Source of the DNA: Firmicutes bacterium UBA6226
GTDB lineage: Bacteria > Bacillota_A > Clostridia > Peptostreptococcales > Acidaminobacteraceae
Direction of reading: 5' to 3'
NCBI GenBank assembly: GCA_002441045.1
Contig: DJWQ01000249.1
Span: 1 to 15,699 of the forward strand
Length of the DNA: 15,699 nucleotides
Below, piece after piece: positions 6,951 through 15,699 of the stretch. The position numbers and the translations under genes are program-made. How positions within the stretch are numbered: the first letter of the stretch is position 1; every line of letters begins with the position of its first letter. The notes under the pieces were generated by a model. That model had not been told where the DNA came from and searched no databases. It was given only the letters and a program-made list of their open reading frames with translations.

Positions 6951-7108
6951 ATAGAAAGTTTCAATTTTTCAGAAAAAGTAATTAGAAAATTATATGGTTT
7001 ACCAAATGTTTATTGTAAAATTTCAACATATACAAATGAGGTTGCATTGTATATTATTAACAATGTAGCGTCTGTTGTGAGAATTCTATTAGAAAAGAAG
7101 AGGTCAAA

Positions 7109-8656
7109 GTGGAAAATTATATTGTTGAAATGCTAAATATAACAAAAGAATTCCCTGGTATTATTGCAAACGATAATATTACCTTAAATCTTAAAAAAGG
7201 GGAAGTTCACGCTCTACTAGGTGAGAATGGTGCTGGAAAATCAACTCTCATGAGCGTTCTCTTTGGTTTATATCAGGCTGAAAAGGGCGAGATTCGCAAA
7301 AATGGTGAAGTTGTTAAAATTAATAATCCAAATGATGCGAACGCACTTGGGATCGGAATGGTGCATCAGCACTTTAAGTTAGTTGAGATCTTCACTGTGC
7401 TGGAAAATATCATTCTCGGGGTAGAACCAAACAAAATGGGCTTCATAGAAAGAAGAGAAGCAAAGAAAAAGGTGATAGAACTCAGTGAAAAATATGGGCT
7501 TGCCATCAACCCAGATGCACTGATTGAAAATATTTCTGTAGGTATGCAACAAAGAGTTGAAATATTAAAGATGCTTTACAGAGAAAATGAGATACTCATA
7601 TTTGACGAACCAACTGCTGTATTAACACCACAAGAAATTAAGGAACTACTTAAGATTATGCGTGGCTTTGCAGAAGAGGGAAAATCTATTTTATTTATTA
7701 CTCACAAACTAAATGAAATAATGGAAGTAGCAGATCGCTGTACGGTTTTAAGAAAAGGTAAATATATTGGAACTGTAGATGTAAAAAATACAACTAAGGA
7801 AGAATTGTCGAGGATGATGGTTGGTAGAGATATCAGCTTCAGTGTTGATAAGGCACCTTCTAAACCGGGAGAGGTTGTGTTGTCTGTAGATAATATAACA
7901 GTTGCATCTAAGCTCCATAAGAACAATGCTGTTAAAGGGGTTACTTTTGATGTGCGTGCAGGCGAGATCGTTTGTCTTGCAGGTATTGAAGGTAATGGTC
8001 AGACGGAATTTGTCGCAGCATTGACTGGTCTTGAGAAAATGACAGAAGGAAGTATTCATCTTTGTGGAAAAGACATAACCAGGTCTTCTATAAGAGAGCG
8101 TTCGATTGCAGGTATGAGTCATATCCCTGAAGATCGACACAAGCATGGTTTGGTATTAGAGTACACTTTAGAAGAAAATATGGTGTTACAAAGATATTGG
8201 GAATCAAAGTTTCAAAATAAGGGCTTCATTAAATTTGATGAAGTAAGAGCTTATTCTGAAGGTTTAATTAAGCAATTTGACGTAAGAAGTGGTCAAGGAC
8301 CTATTACAGTTGTTAGAAGTATGTCTGGAGGTAATCAACAAAAGGCGATTATCGCAAGAGAAATAGATAAAAAACATGAATTATTAGTTGCTGTGCAACC
8401 GACAAGAGGACTTGATGTTGGTGCAATTGAATACATTCATAAACAACTTGTTGCGACTCGAGATGCGGGCAAAGGTGTTCTCTTAGTATCGTTAGAACTT
8501 GAAGAAGTTATGAACGTTAGTGATAGAATTCTTGTAATGTACGAGGGTGAGATCGTAGGTGAGCTCGATCCTAAGACGACGACAGTTCAAGAATTGGGCT
8601 TGTATATGTCTGGTGCAAAACGCAACACCGTAAAGGAGACTAACCATGCAGGATAA
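7109..8656 (+). CDS. nupO: Nucleoside ABC transporter ATP-binding protein (two NBDs)
   Basis: A 515-residue fusion of two nucleotide-binding domains, like NupO/YufO and sugar importers of the RbsA type. NBD1 (about 5-240) has Walker A GENGAGKST (38-46), signature ISVGMQQR (142-149), Walker B IFDEPTA (164-170, catalytic Glu167) and switch His199. NBD2 (about 255-500) has a degenerate Walker A GIEGNGQTE (292-300) without the lysine, a good signature MSGGNQQK (405-412), a Walker B-like AVQPTRGLD lacking Asp-Glu, and Ser where the switch His would be. Such a degenerate second site is usual in this family. GTG 7109 is chosen because GAGG (7100-7103) is 5 nt upstream; the in-frame ATG at 7130 has no ribosome site. 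The end overlaps nupP by 11 nt. Confidence 0.93.
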   Translation: MENYIVEMLNITKEFPGIIANDNITLNLKKGEVHALLGENGAGKSTLMSVLFGLYQAEKGEIRKNGEVVKINNPNDANALGIGMVHQHFKLVEIFTVLENIILGVEPNKMGFIERREAKKKVIELSEKYGLAINPDALIENISVGMQQRVEILKMLYRENEILIFDEPTAVLTPQEIKELLKIMRGFAEEGKSILFITHKLNEIMEVADRCTVLRKGKYIGTVDVKNTTKEELSRMMVGRDISFSVDKAPSKPGEVVLSVDNITVASKLHKNNAVKGVTFDVRAGEIVCLAGIEGNGQTEFVAALTGLEKMTEGSIHLCGKDITRSSIRERSIAGMSHIPEDRHKHGLVLEYTLEENMVLQRYWESKFQNKGFIKFDEVRAYSEGLIKQFDVRSGQGPITVVRSMSGGNQQKAIIAREIDKKHELLVAVQPTRGLDVGAIEYIHKQLVATRDAGKGVLLVSLELEEVMNVSDRILVMYEGEIVGELDPKTTTVQELGLYMSGAKRNTVKETNHAG

Positions 8657-9815
8657 TAAAAAATCTTCACAAAAAAGGGGATTTGATTTTAGATCAATTA
8701 CCAAAACTAAAGGGTTTTCTGCTTTTACAGCAGCATTACTTGCCATCGCTTTAGGCCTTATCTTTGGTTTGATTGTAATGACTTTAGCAAATCCATCTAA
8801 GGCAATGGCTGGCTTTAGATACGTCTTAGTTGGCGGTTTTAGTAGATTCGGTGATGTGCTTTACTTTGCGACGCCTATCTTGATGACAGGTTTAGCGGTT
8901 GGTTTTGCATTTAAGATGGGTCTATTTAATATCGGAGCATCTGGACAATACACAATGGGTATGTTCTTTGCTTTATATGTAGGCTTTATGGTGGATCTTC
9001 CAGCTGGACTACATTGGGTGGTTGCGATATTAGCTGGAATGATTGGCGGTATGCTTTGGGGCTTTATCCCTGGTATTTTTAAAGCCTTATTAAACGTTAA
9101 TGAAGTTATCACTTCAATTATGTTCAACTATATTGGTATGTATTTAGTAGATATGTGGGTTCAAGGAAATGCGACGATGTATGTTGCGAGCAAATCTAGA
9201 ACAAATTATTTACCTTCAACAGTTCAAATTCCATCACTCGGCGTAGAAGGATCAAACGTTAACCTAGGCATTATATTTGCAATTTTAGTAGCAGTAACTT
9301 TATTTATCGTACTTCAAAAAACGACGTTTGGTTATGAACTTAAAGCGACTGGCTACAACAAGTATGCTGCAGATTATGCTGGTATGAAAGGTAAGAAAAA
9401 TATCGTTGTAACGATGATCATTGCTGGCGGACTTGCAGGTCTTGGTGGTGCATTTGCAATACTAGCGCCTTCTGCTATTGCAGGAAGTAGTATGACTTAT
9501 GAGCCGATTAATATTATTGCTGCAAACGGTTTTAATGGTATTGCAGTTGCCTTACTCGGTAGTTCAAATCCTATTGGGATTATATTCTCTGCAATCTTCA
9601 TTTCTCATATTCAAAGAGGTGGATCGCTTGCAAACTTAGTAGGTTTTAAACCTGAAATCATTGATGTTGTTATCGCTGTAATTATTTACTTCTCAGCGTT
9701 TGCTATGATTATGAATTCTGCGTTAGCTAAGTTTGTAAAATCTAAGTTTGGGAAAAAAGTTGAAATGGCGAATGCAAATGCTGAACCGGCAATTGAAAAT
9801 AAGGAGGCAAAATAA
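8646..9815 (+). CDS. nupP: Nucleoside ABC transporter permease 1
   Basis: A 389-residue integral membrane protein of the branched-chain-amino-acid/ribose type permease superfamily (BPD_transp_2, PF02653), resembling NupP/YufP. After a basic cytosolic N-terminus (residues 1-22) the first membrane helix spans about 23-48. The family-typical FKMGLFNIGASGQYTMG (89-105) and NVNEVITSIMFNYIG (150-164, coupling-type region) are present, followed by several hydrophobic helices. The last 30 residues are a charged cytosolic tail. AAGGAG (8632-8637) lies within the 3' end of nupO, 8 nt before ATG 8646, and the reading frames overlap by 11 nt, so translation is probably coupled. It pairs with the next permease to form the heterodimeric channel. 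Confidence 0.93.
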   Translation: MQDNKKSSQKRGFDFRSITKTKGFSAFTAALLAIALGLIFGLIVMTLANPSKAMAGFRYVLVGGFSRFGDVLYFATPILMTGLAVGFAFKMGLFNIGASGQYTMGMFFALYVGFMVDLPAGLHWVVAILAGMIGGMLWGFIPGIFKALLNVNEVITSIMFNYIGMYLVDMWVQGNATMYVASKSRTNYLPSTVQIPSLGVEGSNVNLGIIFAILVAVTLFIVLQKTTFGYELKATGYNKYAADYAGMKGKKNIVVTMIIAGGLAGLGGAFAILAPSAIAGSSMTYEPINIIAANGFNGIAVALLGSSNPIGIIFSAIFISHIQRGGSLANLVGFKPEIIDVVIAVIIYFSAFAMIMNSALAKFVKSKFGKKVEMANANAEPAIENKEAK

Positions 9816-10780
9816 TGGATACGATTTATTATTTAATTCAAAATATGCTTCCAGTCGCAATTCCACTATTATTAGTTGCTTTAGGCGGTATGTTTAGTGA
9901 ACGAAGTGGTGTTATTAACATCGCACTTGAAGGTATTATGCTATTTGGGGCCTTCTTTGGCGCATTGTTTGTGTATAATGTCCAAAAGACTGGTATTAAT
10001 CCACAAGTGATTTTACTAATGGGTATGATTGTTGCTGCAGTGGCAGGCTTGGCTTATTCTTTATTATTATCTTTCGCTGCTGTCACAATGAAGGCAGACC
10101 AAACCATTACGGGTACATCTTTAAATATGATGATTCCTGCTGCAATCTTATTATTTTCAAAAATGTTTTTTAACAGTGACGGTATTACTACAAATATGGC
10201 ATTCTACATTAGAAAAATGCCGATTTTGGGTGATATTCCAATACTCGGCCAAATGTTTTTCCAAAAGACCTATTTAACGGTAATCATTGGATTCGTGTTA
10301 CTTGCAATCGCTGTTGTTGTTTTTTATAAAACTAAGTTTGGTTTAAGACTTAGAGCCTGTGGTGAACACCCACAAGCAGCTGATTCAGTAGGGATTAACG
10401 TCTATGTTATGCGTTATGCTGGTGTCAGTCTTTCAGGTATCCTAGGTGGTATCGGTGGTTTCTTCTATTCAGTAGGTATATTAGATGGTAATATAAGTGG
10501 GCATACAGGGGTTGCTGGTTTTGGTTTCTTGGCACTAGCTGTTATGATCTTTGGTCAGTGGAAACCTATTAGAATCTTATTTGCTGCATTATTCTTTGCC
10601 TTCTTGAGAACTTTAGCTTATTCAATCGCATTGATCCCATTCTTAAATGATTTGGGTATCAATCAAACTTATTATAAAATGTTACCTTACGTTGCTACAA
10701 TGGTTGTTCTTGCGTTTACATCTAAAAAATCAAGAGCGCCTAAAGCAGAAGGGATCCCATACGATAAGTCTAAGAGATAA
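9815..10780 (+). CDS. nupQ: Nucleoside ABC transporter permease 2
   Basis: A 321-residue membrane protein of the same PF02653 superfamily, resembling NupQ/YufQ. The diagnostic segment GGMFSERSGVINIALEG (24-40) opens the family core, and helices continue to about residue 305 before a short basic tail. LRACGEHPQAADSVGINV in the second half is the expected cytosolic coupling loop. The start overlaps the stop of the previous gene in a TAATG junction, with AAGGAGG (9801-9807) 7 nt upstream, a classic coupled arrangement that helps keep the two permeases at 1:1. It is the last gene of the importer; a hairpin terminator follows about 95 bp later. Confidence 0.93.
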   Translation: MDTIYYLIQNMLPVAIPLLLVALGGMFSERSGVINIALEGIMLFGAFFGALFVYNVQKTGINPQVILLMGMIVAAVAGLAYSLLLSFAAVTMKADQTITGTSLNMMIPAAILLFSKMFFNSDGITTNMAFYIRKMPILGDIPILGQMFFQKTYLTVIIGFVLLAIAVVVFYKTKFGLRLRACGEHPQAADSVGINVYVMRYAGVSLSGILGGIGGFFYSVGILDGNISGHTGVAGFGFLALAVMIFGQWKPIRILFAALFFAFLRTLAYSIALIPFLNDLGINQTYYKMLPYVATMVVLAFTSKKSRAPKAEGIPYDKSKR

Positions 10781-10843
10781 AATGCTTTATGGATTAACTT
10801 AAAGGCAGTCTGTATTTATTTTAGATTAATACTAAAGATCAGT

Positions 10844-10882
10844 ATCAAAGAGCAAAATCAAAGAGCAAAATCATAGAGCAGT
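10844..10882 (+). repeat. 13-bp tandem repeat running into the nup terminator
   Basis: Two perfect copies of ATCAAAGAGCAAA (10844-10856, 10857-10869) are followed by a degenerate third copy (10870-10882, 10 of 13 matching). The third copy supplies the left arm of the terminator stem, which suggests slippage duplication from the terminator edge. Confidence 0.8.
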
Positions 10883-10920
10883 CGGAAGCTTATTATAAGC
10901 ACGACTGCTCTGTTTTATTT
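10875..10920 (+). terminator. Intrinsic terminator after the nup operon
   Basis: AGAGCAGTCG (10875-10884) pairs perfectly with CGACTGCTCT (10902-10911). The apical region folds again as GCTTA/TAAGC. The tail is GTTTTATTT. The stem is strong and sits between nupQ and the rpoN promoter. Confidence 0.9.
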
Positions 10921-10947
10921 GAAAAGCTATCAATTTACAAGGTAATT

Positions 10948-10956
10948 TGGTATAAT
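10948..10956 (+). promoter_or_regulatory. Extended -10 promoter for rpoN
   Basis: TGGTATAAT is a perfect -10 with the TGn extension; the -35 region (around 10928-10933) is weak. The predicted start near 10963 gives a leader of about 50 nt. It lies just after the nup terminator, so rpoN is an independent unit. Confidence 0.65.
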
Positions 10957-10995
10957 TATAACGTTATTATGTCGTTCAATTATATGAATCAAAAT

Positions 10996-11004
10996 AGGAT
11001 GTGA
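10996..11004 (+). promoter_or_regulatory. Probable rpoN ribosome binding site
   Basis: AGGATGTGA matches the anti-SD complement AGGAGGTGA at 8 of 9 positions, but the ATG at 11016 is 11 nt from its end, a long spacing. GTG 11001 overlaps the site and cannot be the start. ATG 11016 or ATG 11022 is therefore likely, with somewhat weak initiation. Confidence 0.5.
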
Positions 11005-11015
11005 CGGTACTCGAT

Positions 11016-12431
11016 ATGAAGATGAACTTTAATCTAAATCTGATTCAAACTCAAAAACTCATTATGACCCCTGAATTGAAACAGGCAATTGAAATCCTAC
11101 AATTCAATGCAGTTGAGTTAAATGAGTTTATTAACGAGGAATTATTAAATAATCCAATACTTGAAAGAACTGCCTCAGATTCTGATGAAGAACTCTACGG
11201 TGATAAGGCGGATCAAGAGTTCGAGTATGATCTTGATAAAGGGGATAAGCAAGAAATGGACTGGGAAGATATGGTCAATTATTTTGACGATGTTAGACCA
11301 ATTGCGAATACCACTTATAATTCAGATAACGACATCAATTACGATAATTTTGTTGCGGATGAAGAAAATCTTAAAGACTATTTGCTGATGCAACTTAAAT
11401 TTTCCAAGCTAGATCATGATGTGATGAAGATTGGGGAATATATAATTGAAAACATCGATGATAATGGCTACTTGAAAATGAACAATGATGAGGCAATGAT
11501 ATTGTTCAATCGATCAAATGAAGAAATTGAACAGGTTGTAAGGCTCGTTCAGACATTTGATCCACCAGGCGTGGGAGCTAGAAGTCTTAAAGAATGTTTG
11601 CTAATCCAACTTTATCAACAAGGTTATGAGGAAAGTCTAGAAGAGACTTTGGTCTCTGATCATCTTGAAGAATTGGGTGAAAAGAAGTTTGCTCAAATCG
11701 CAAAAAAATTAAATGAAACTGCTGAGCGTGTGCAGTCATCTTATGATTACATTAAAACGCTTGAACCAAAACCGGGTAGATCCTTTAGTTCACTACGTGA
11801 TGTCCGATATGTTATCCCCGATGTTTTTGTAGAAAAGCTTAAAGATGAGTATGTTGTAAACGTAAATGAAAGTGCGTCACCAAGACTACAAATCAATGGT
11901 TTTTATAAGAATATGTTAAATCAGTTTACGAGAGATTCGTTGACGAATGAGTATTTGTCTAAGAATTTGCAATCCGCACTTAGAATCATCAAAAGTATTG
12001 AACAAAGGAGAAATACCATTTATCGTGTTTGTAAAGCGATTGTAGAATACCAATATGATTTCTTTGAAAAAGGATTACTATACCTAAAGCCACTAAATCT
12101 TAAAGACATTGCTGATGAGATAGAAGTACATGAGTCAACGGTGTCAAGAGCAGTAAATGGTAAGTACATGCAGTGTCCAAATGGTCTTTTTGAGATCAAG
12201 TACTTTTTCCAAAGTGGTGTAAAAGGTGCCAGTGGTGAAGGCGTTTCCTCAGAAAGTGTAAAGTTAGTTATGAAAGAAATGATTGAAAAAGAAGACACTA
12301 AGAAACCTCTGAGTGATCAATATATATCTGATGAACTCAACAAGACAGGTATTAATATTTCAAGGAGAACCGTTGCGAAATATCGTGATGAGTTAAACAT
12401 ACCGCCGTCATCAAAGCGAAAACGATTTTAA
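11016..12431 (+). CDS. rpoN: RNA polymerase sigma-54 factor RpoN
   Basis: The product is 471 residues from ATG 11016. Region I (1-50), MKMNFNLNLIQTQKLIMTPE and onward, is the activator-interacting part. It is followed by a very acidic linker (about 55-110) typical of region II, a core-binding region (about 115-300), an HTH segment (LKDIADEIEVHESTVSRAV) and the C-terminal RpoN box SRRTVAKYR (449-457), which contacts the -24 element. Sigma-54 directs RNA polymerase to GG/GC promoters that need an AAA+ enhancer-binding activator; no such activator and no credible -24/-12 promoter is in the window. The gene is monocistronic, bounded by the nup terminator and its own terminator at 12527-12557. Its position next to cggR-gap-pgk is shared, as far as I recall, with other clostridial genomes. 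Exact start is uncertain by a few codons. Confidence 0.94.
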   Translation: MKMNFNLNLIQTQKLIMTPELKQAIEILQFNAVELNEFINEELLNNPILERTASDSDEELYGDKADQEFEYDLDKGDKQEMDWEDMVNYFDDVRPIANTTYNSDNDINYDNFVADEENLKDYLLMQLKFSKLDHDVMKIGEYIIENIDDNGYLKMNNDEAMILFNRSNEEIEQVVRLVQTFDPPGVGARSLKECLLIQLYQQGYEESLEETLVSDHLEELGEKKFAQIAKKLNETAERVQSSYDYIKTLEPKPGRSFSSLRDVRYVIPDVFVEKLKDEYVVNVNESASPRLQINGFYKNMLNQFTRDSLTNEYLSKNLQSALRIIKSIEQRRNTIYRVCKAIVEYQYDFFEKGLLYLKPLNLKDIADEIEVHESTVSRAVNGKYMQCPNGLFEIKYFFQSGVKGASGEGVSSESVKLVMKEMIEKEDTKKPLSDQYISDELNKTGINISRRTVAKYRDELNIPPSSKRKRF

Positions 12432-12526
12432 TAGTACTTAAATCACTAAATGGTAGATTGGAATAAGTTATTTTGAGCAATATAAACACTTGGTTTTTAG
12501 GCATAAATACAATGATACATTATAGA

Positions 12527-12557
12527 CCAGCACAGCCAACAGCGTGCTGGTTTTTTT
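12527..12557 (+). terminator. Intrinsic terminator after rpoN
   Basis: CCAGCAC (12527-12533) pairs perfectly with GTGCTGG (12544-12550) around a 10-nt loop and is followed by seven T residues. It is about 95 bp past the rpoN stop. Confidence 0.9.
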
Positions 12558-12616
12558 CTGTCAAAAAAGTAACAATCCCTTGGAAACACGTGATTTTTTA
12601 GAGTTTGTTAAACGAT

Positions 12617-12642
12617 AGGGACTTTATTCGTCCTAGCGGGAC
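12617..12642 (+). promoter_or_regulatory. CggR operator (primary)
   Basis: The sequence reads AGGGAC-N6-CGTC-N4-CGGGAC. As I recall it, the Bacillus subtilis CggR operator is CGGGAC-N6-TGTC-N4-CGGGAC-N6-TGTC; three of the four blocks are present with identical spacing and only two base changes, while the fourth block is an A-tract here. It lies 30 bp upstream of the -35 box, whereas the Bacillus site is downstream of the promoter. Binding by CggR, released by fructose-1,6-bisphosphate, is inferred. Confidence 0.65.
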
Positions 12643-12671
12643 AAAAAAATAATTTTTTTATCAAAAACACC

Positions 12672-12699
12672 TTGTAATCTATTTTGCGAGTGGTATAAT
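12672..12699 (+). promoter_or_regulatory. Promoter of the cggR-gap-pgk operon
   Basis: TTGTAA (12672-12677), a 16-bp spacer and TATAAT (12694-12699) preceded by the TGn extension (TGG at 12691-12693). Predicted start near 12706, giving a leader of about 80 nt to ATG 12788. Confidence 0.8.
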
Positions 12700-12716
12700 A
12701 ATTTTGTAAGTAAGTC

Positions 12717-12746
12717 TTTTTTTTAGCCCGAATGGGACAAAAAAAA
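12717..12746 (+). promoter_or_regulatory. Leader hairpin containing a second CggR-like half-site
   Basis: T8 (12717-12724) and A8 (12739-12746) flank CCC-GAAT-GGG, giving an imperfect 13-bp inverted repeat (11 pairs) in the untranslated leader. Its right arm contains TGGGAC (12733-12738) followed by an A-tract, repeating the GGGACAAAAAAA context at 12638. It could act as an auxiliary operator, as an RNA hairpin, or both. Confidence 0.5.
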
Positions 12747-12777
12747 TAACTTTGGTTAAAAAACATCCCGAAACGAT

Positions 12778-12783
12778 GGTGAT
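12778..12783 (+). promoter_or_regulatory. Ribosome binding site deciding the cggR start
   Basis: GGTGAT pairs with the anti-SD extension and lies 4 nt before ATG 12788. The alternatives TTG 12752 and ATG 12776 in the same frame have no purine-rich site upstream, so ATG 12788 is preferred. Confidence 0.55.
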
Positions 12784-12787
12784 AAAA

Positions 12788-14921
<2,134 letters not shown>

Positions 14922-14927
14922 TATTTT

Positions 14928-14983
14928 TCGGACTATGTCTGATTTTGGACCCTGACTTAGTCAGGGTTCATTCATGTATGAAT
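14928..14983 (+). other. Three consecutive hairpins between gap and pgk
   Basis: Hairpin 1 is TCGGAC/GTCTGA (14928-14942, loop TAT, followed by TTTT). Hairpin 2 is GGACCCTGAC/GTCAGGGTTC (14947-14969, loop TTA, 10 pairs with one G-U). Hairpin 3 is ATTCAT/ATGAAT (14970-14983, loop GT), ending next to the pgk ribosome site GGAGG (14985-14989). None has a long U-tract, so mRNA processing, stabilisation or translational tuning is more likely than full termination. Confidence 0.7.
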
Positions 14984-14995
14984 CGGAGGCCTATC

Positions 14996-15699
14996 ATGTT
15001 TAATAAGAAAACGATTGAAGATATCGATGTAAAAGGAAAAAGAGTTTTAGTACGCGTTGATTTTAATGTGCCATTAAAAGAAAATGTTATTACAGATGAA
15101 AACAGAATCATGGGTGCACTACCAACTATTAAATACTTAATGGATCAAGGTGCAAAAGTTATTCTTTGTTCACACCTCGGAAAACCTAAAGCAGATAATT
15201 TAGAAAAATACACATTGGCACCTGTTGCAAAAAGACTTTCAGAAATTCTTGGAAAAGAAGTTGTTTTCCCAGCTGAAGTAGAAGTTGTTGGTGAAAAGGC
15301 AAAAGCTGCTGTCGCTGCAATGAAAGATGGCGATGTGGTATTACTTGAAAATACAAGATACAGAGCAGAAGAAACTAAAAACGGTGAAGCGTTTTCTAAA
15401 GACTTGGCATCACTTGCAGATGTATTCGTAAACGATGCGTTTGGAACAGCTCATAGAGCGCATTCATCAACTGTTGGTGTTACTGATTTCGTAGAAACTT
15501 CAGTATGTGGCTACTTAATTCAAAAAGAACTTAAGTTCTTAGGTGAAGCAGTTGATAGCCCAGAAAGACCTTTCTGTGCAATCTTAGGTGGCGCAAAAGT
15601 TTCTGATAAAATTAAAGTTATCGAAAATCTATTAACTAAAGTTGATTCACTAATAATTGGTGGTGGTATGGCTTATACTTTCTTGAAAGCACAAGGCTA
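14996..15699 (+). CDS. pgk: Phosphoglycerate kinase, N-terminal part (cut by window end)
   Basis: The frame is open from ATG 14996 to the window edge, giving the first 234 residues of an enzyme of about 395. It converts 1,3-bisphosphoglycerate and ADP to 3-phosphoglycerate and ATP in glycolysis. Motifs include the signature RVDFNVP (20-26), the substrate-binding SHLGKP (59-64), [13 protein letters not shown] (146-158) and LGGAKVSDK (197-205) at the start of the nucleotide-binding domain. GGAGG (14985-14989) is 6 nt before the start. It follows gap by 74 bp containing three hairpins, in the usual cggR-gap-pgk order; tpi, gpm and eno may follow outside the window. Nothing in the visible part is abnormal. 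Confidence 0.97.
   Translation, partial: MFNKKTIEDIDVKGKRVLVRVDFNVPLKENVITDENRIMGALPTIKYLMDQGAKVILCSHLGKPKADNLEKYTLAPVAKRLSEILGKEVVFPAEVEVVGEKAKAAVAAMKDGDVVLLENTRYRAEETKNGEAFSKDLASLADVFVNDAFGTAHRAHSSTVGVTDFVETSVCGYLIQKELKFLGEAVDSPERPFCAILGGAKVSDKIKVIENLLTKVDSLIIGGGMAYTFLKAQG

Larger units (their letters stand above)
12432..12787 (+). other. 356-bp regulatory region between rpoN and cggR
   Basis: In order it holds the rpoN terminator (12527-12557), a CggR-type operator (12617-12642), the cggR promoter (12672-12699) and a leader hairpin with a second operator half-site (12717-12746). The first 95 bp after rpoN show nothing I recognise. Long A and T tracts recur (A7 at 12643, T7 at 12653, T8 at 12717, A8 at 12739), suggesting intrinsic DNA bending. 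Confidence 0.75.

Noticed and set aside
7748..8146. 132-codon minus-strand open frame inside nupO
   Set aside because: It is a shadow of a strongly conserved gene, with Cys/Thr/Ser-rich content and no ribosome site. The same holds for the other minus-strand frames over trxB, nupP, rpoN and gap.
7109..8656. Degenerate second nucleotide-binding domain of NupO as a sign of decay
   Set aside because: Loss of the Walker A lysine, the catalytic acid and the switch histidine in NBD2 is normal for this double-NBD importer family, and the gene is otherwise intact.
15216..15229. Sigma-54-like TTGGCACCTGTTGC
   Set aside because: GG and GC are separated by 8 bp rather than the required 10, and it lies inside pgk.

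Overview
The window is a chromosomal segment from a low-GC, Gram-positive-type anaerobe. I place it in the Clostridia (Bacillota), possibly close to Fusibacter/Acidaminobacter-like amino-acid fermenters, with low confidence at genus level. The reasons are strong AGGAGG ribosome sites, TTG(A/T)NN-N16/17-TATAAT promoters, a lipoprotein solute-binding protein, a CggR-gap-pgk cluster, and a trxB-trxA pair whose thioredoxin carries the GCEPC active site I associate with glycine-reductase clostridia. All genes lie on the + strand. I see no tRNA, rRNA, IS element, phage gene or CRISPR array.

Layout. (1) 3-2352: the 3' part of a DUF2225 zinc/TPR-like protein, a histidine-phosphatase family enzyme, the CheY-P phosphatase CheX and the tRNA methyltransferase TrmL, closed by a clear intrinsic terminator at 2363-2393. 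(2) 2437-5363: a Na+/phosphate cotransporter with a PhoU-like tail, then trxB and trxA, tightly spaced, with a long hairpin after trxA. (3) A 356-bp AT-rich gap leading to a strong promoter. (4) 5720-10780: a BMP/Nup-type ABC importer (lipoprotein, double-NBD ATPase, two permeases), with an intrinsic terminator between the lipoprotein gene and the other three. This fits high expression of the binding protein and lower expression of the membrane parts. (5) 11016-12431: rpoN (sigma-54), with its own extended -10 promoter and flanking terminators. (6) 12788-15699: the central glycolytic operon cggR-gap-pgk, with pgk cut by the window end. Its control region holds a near-consensus CggR operator, an extended -10 promoter and a second operator-like half-site inside a leader hairpin.

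The genes are mostly well-known housekeeping functions. I found no undescribed multi-gene system. The observations most worth a second look are the unusual position and duplication of the CggR operator, the GCEPC thioredoxin, the eukaryote/glycosome-like GAPDH, a run of three hairpins between gap and pgk, a 36-nt palindrome after trxA, and phased direct repeats in front of cheX.
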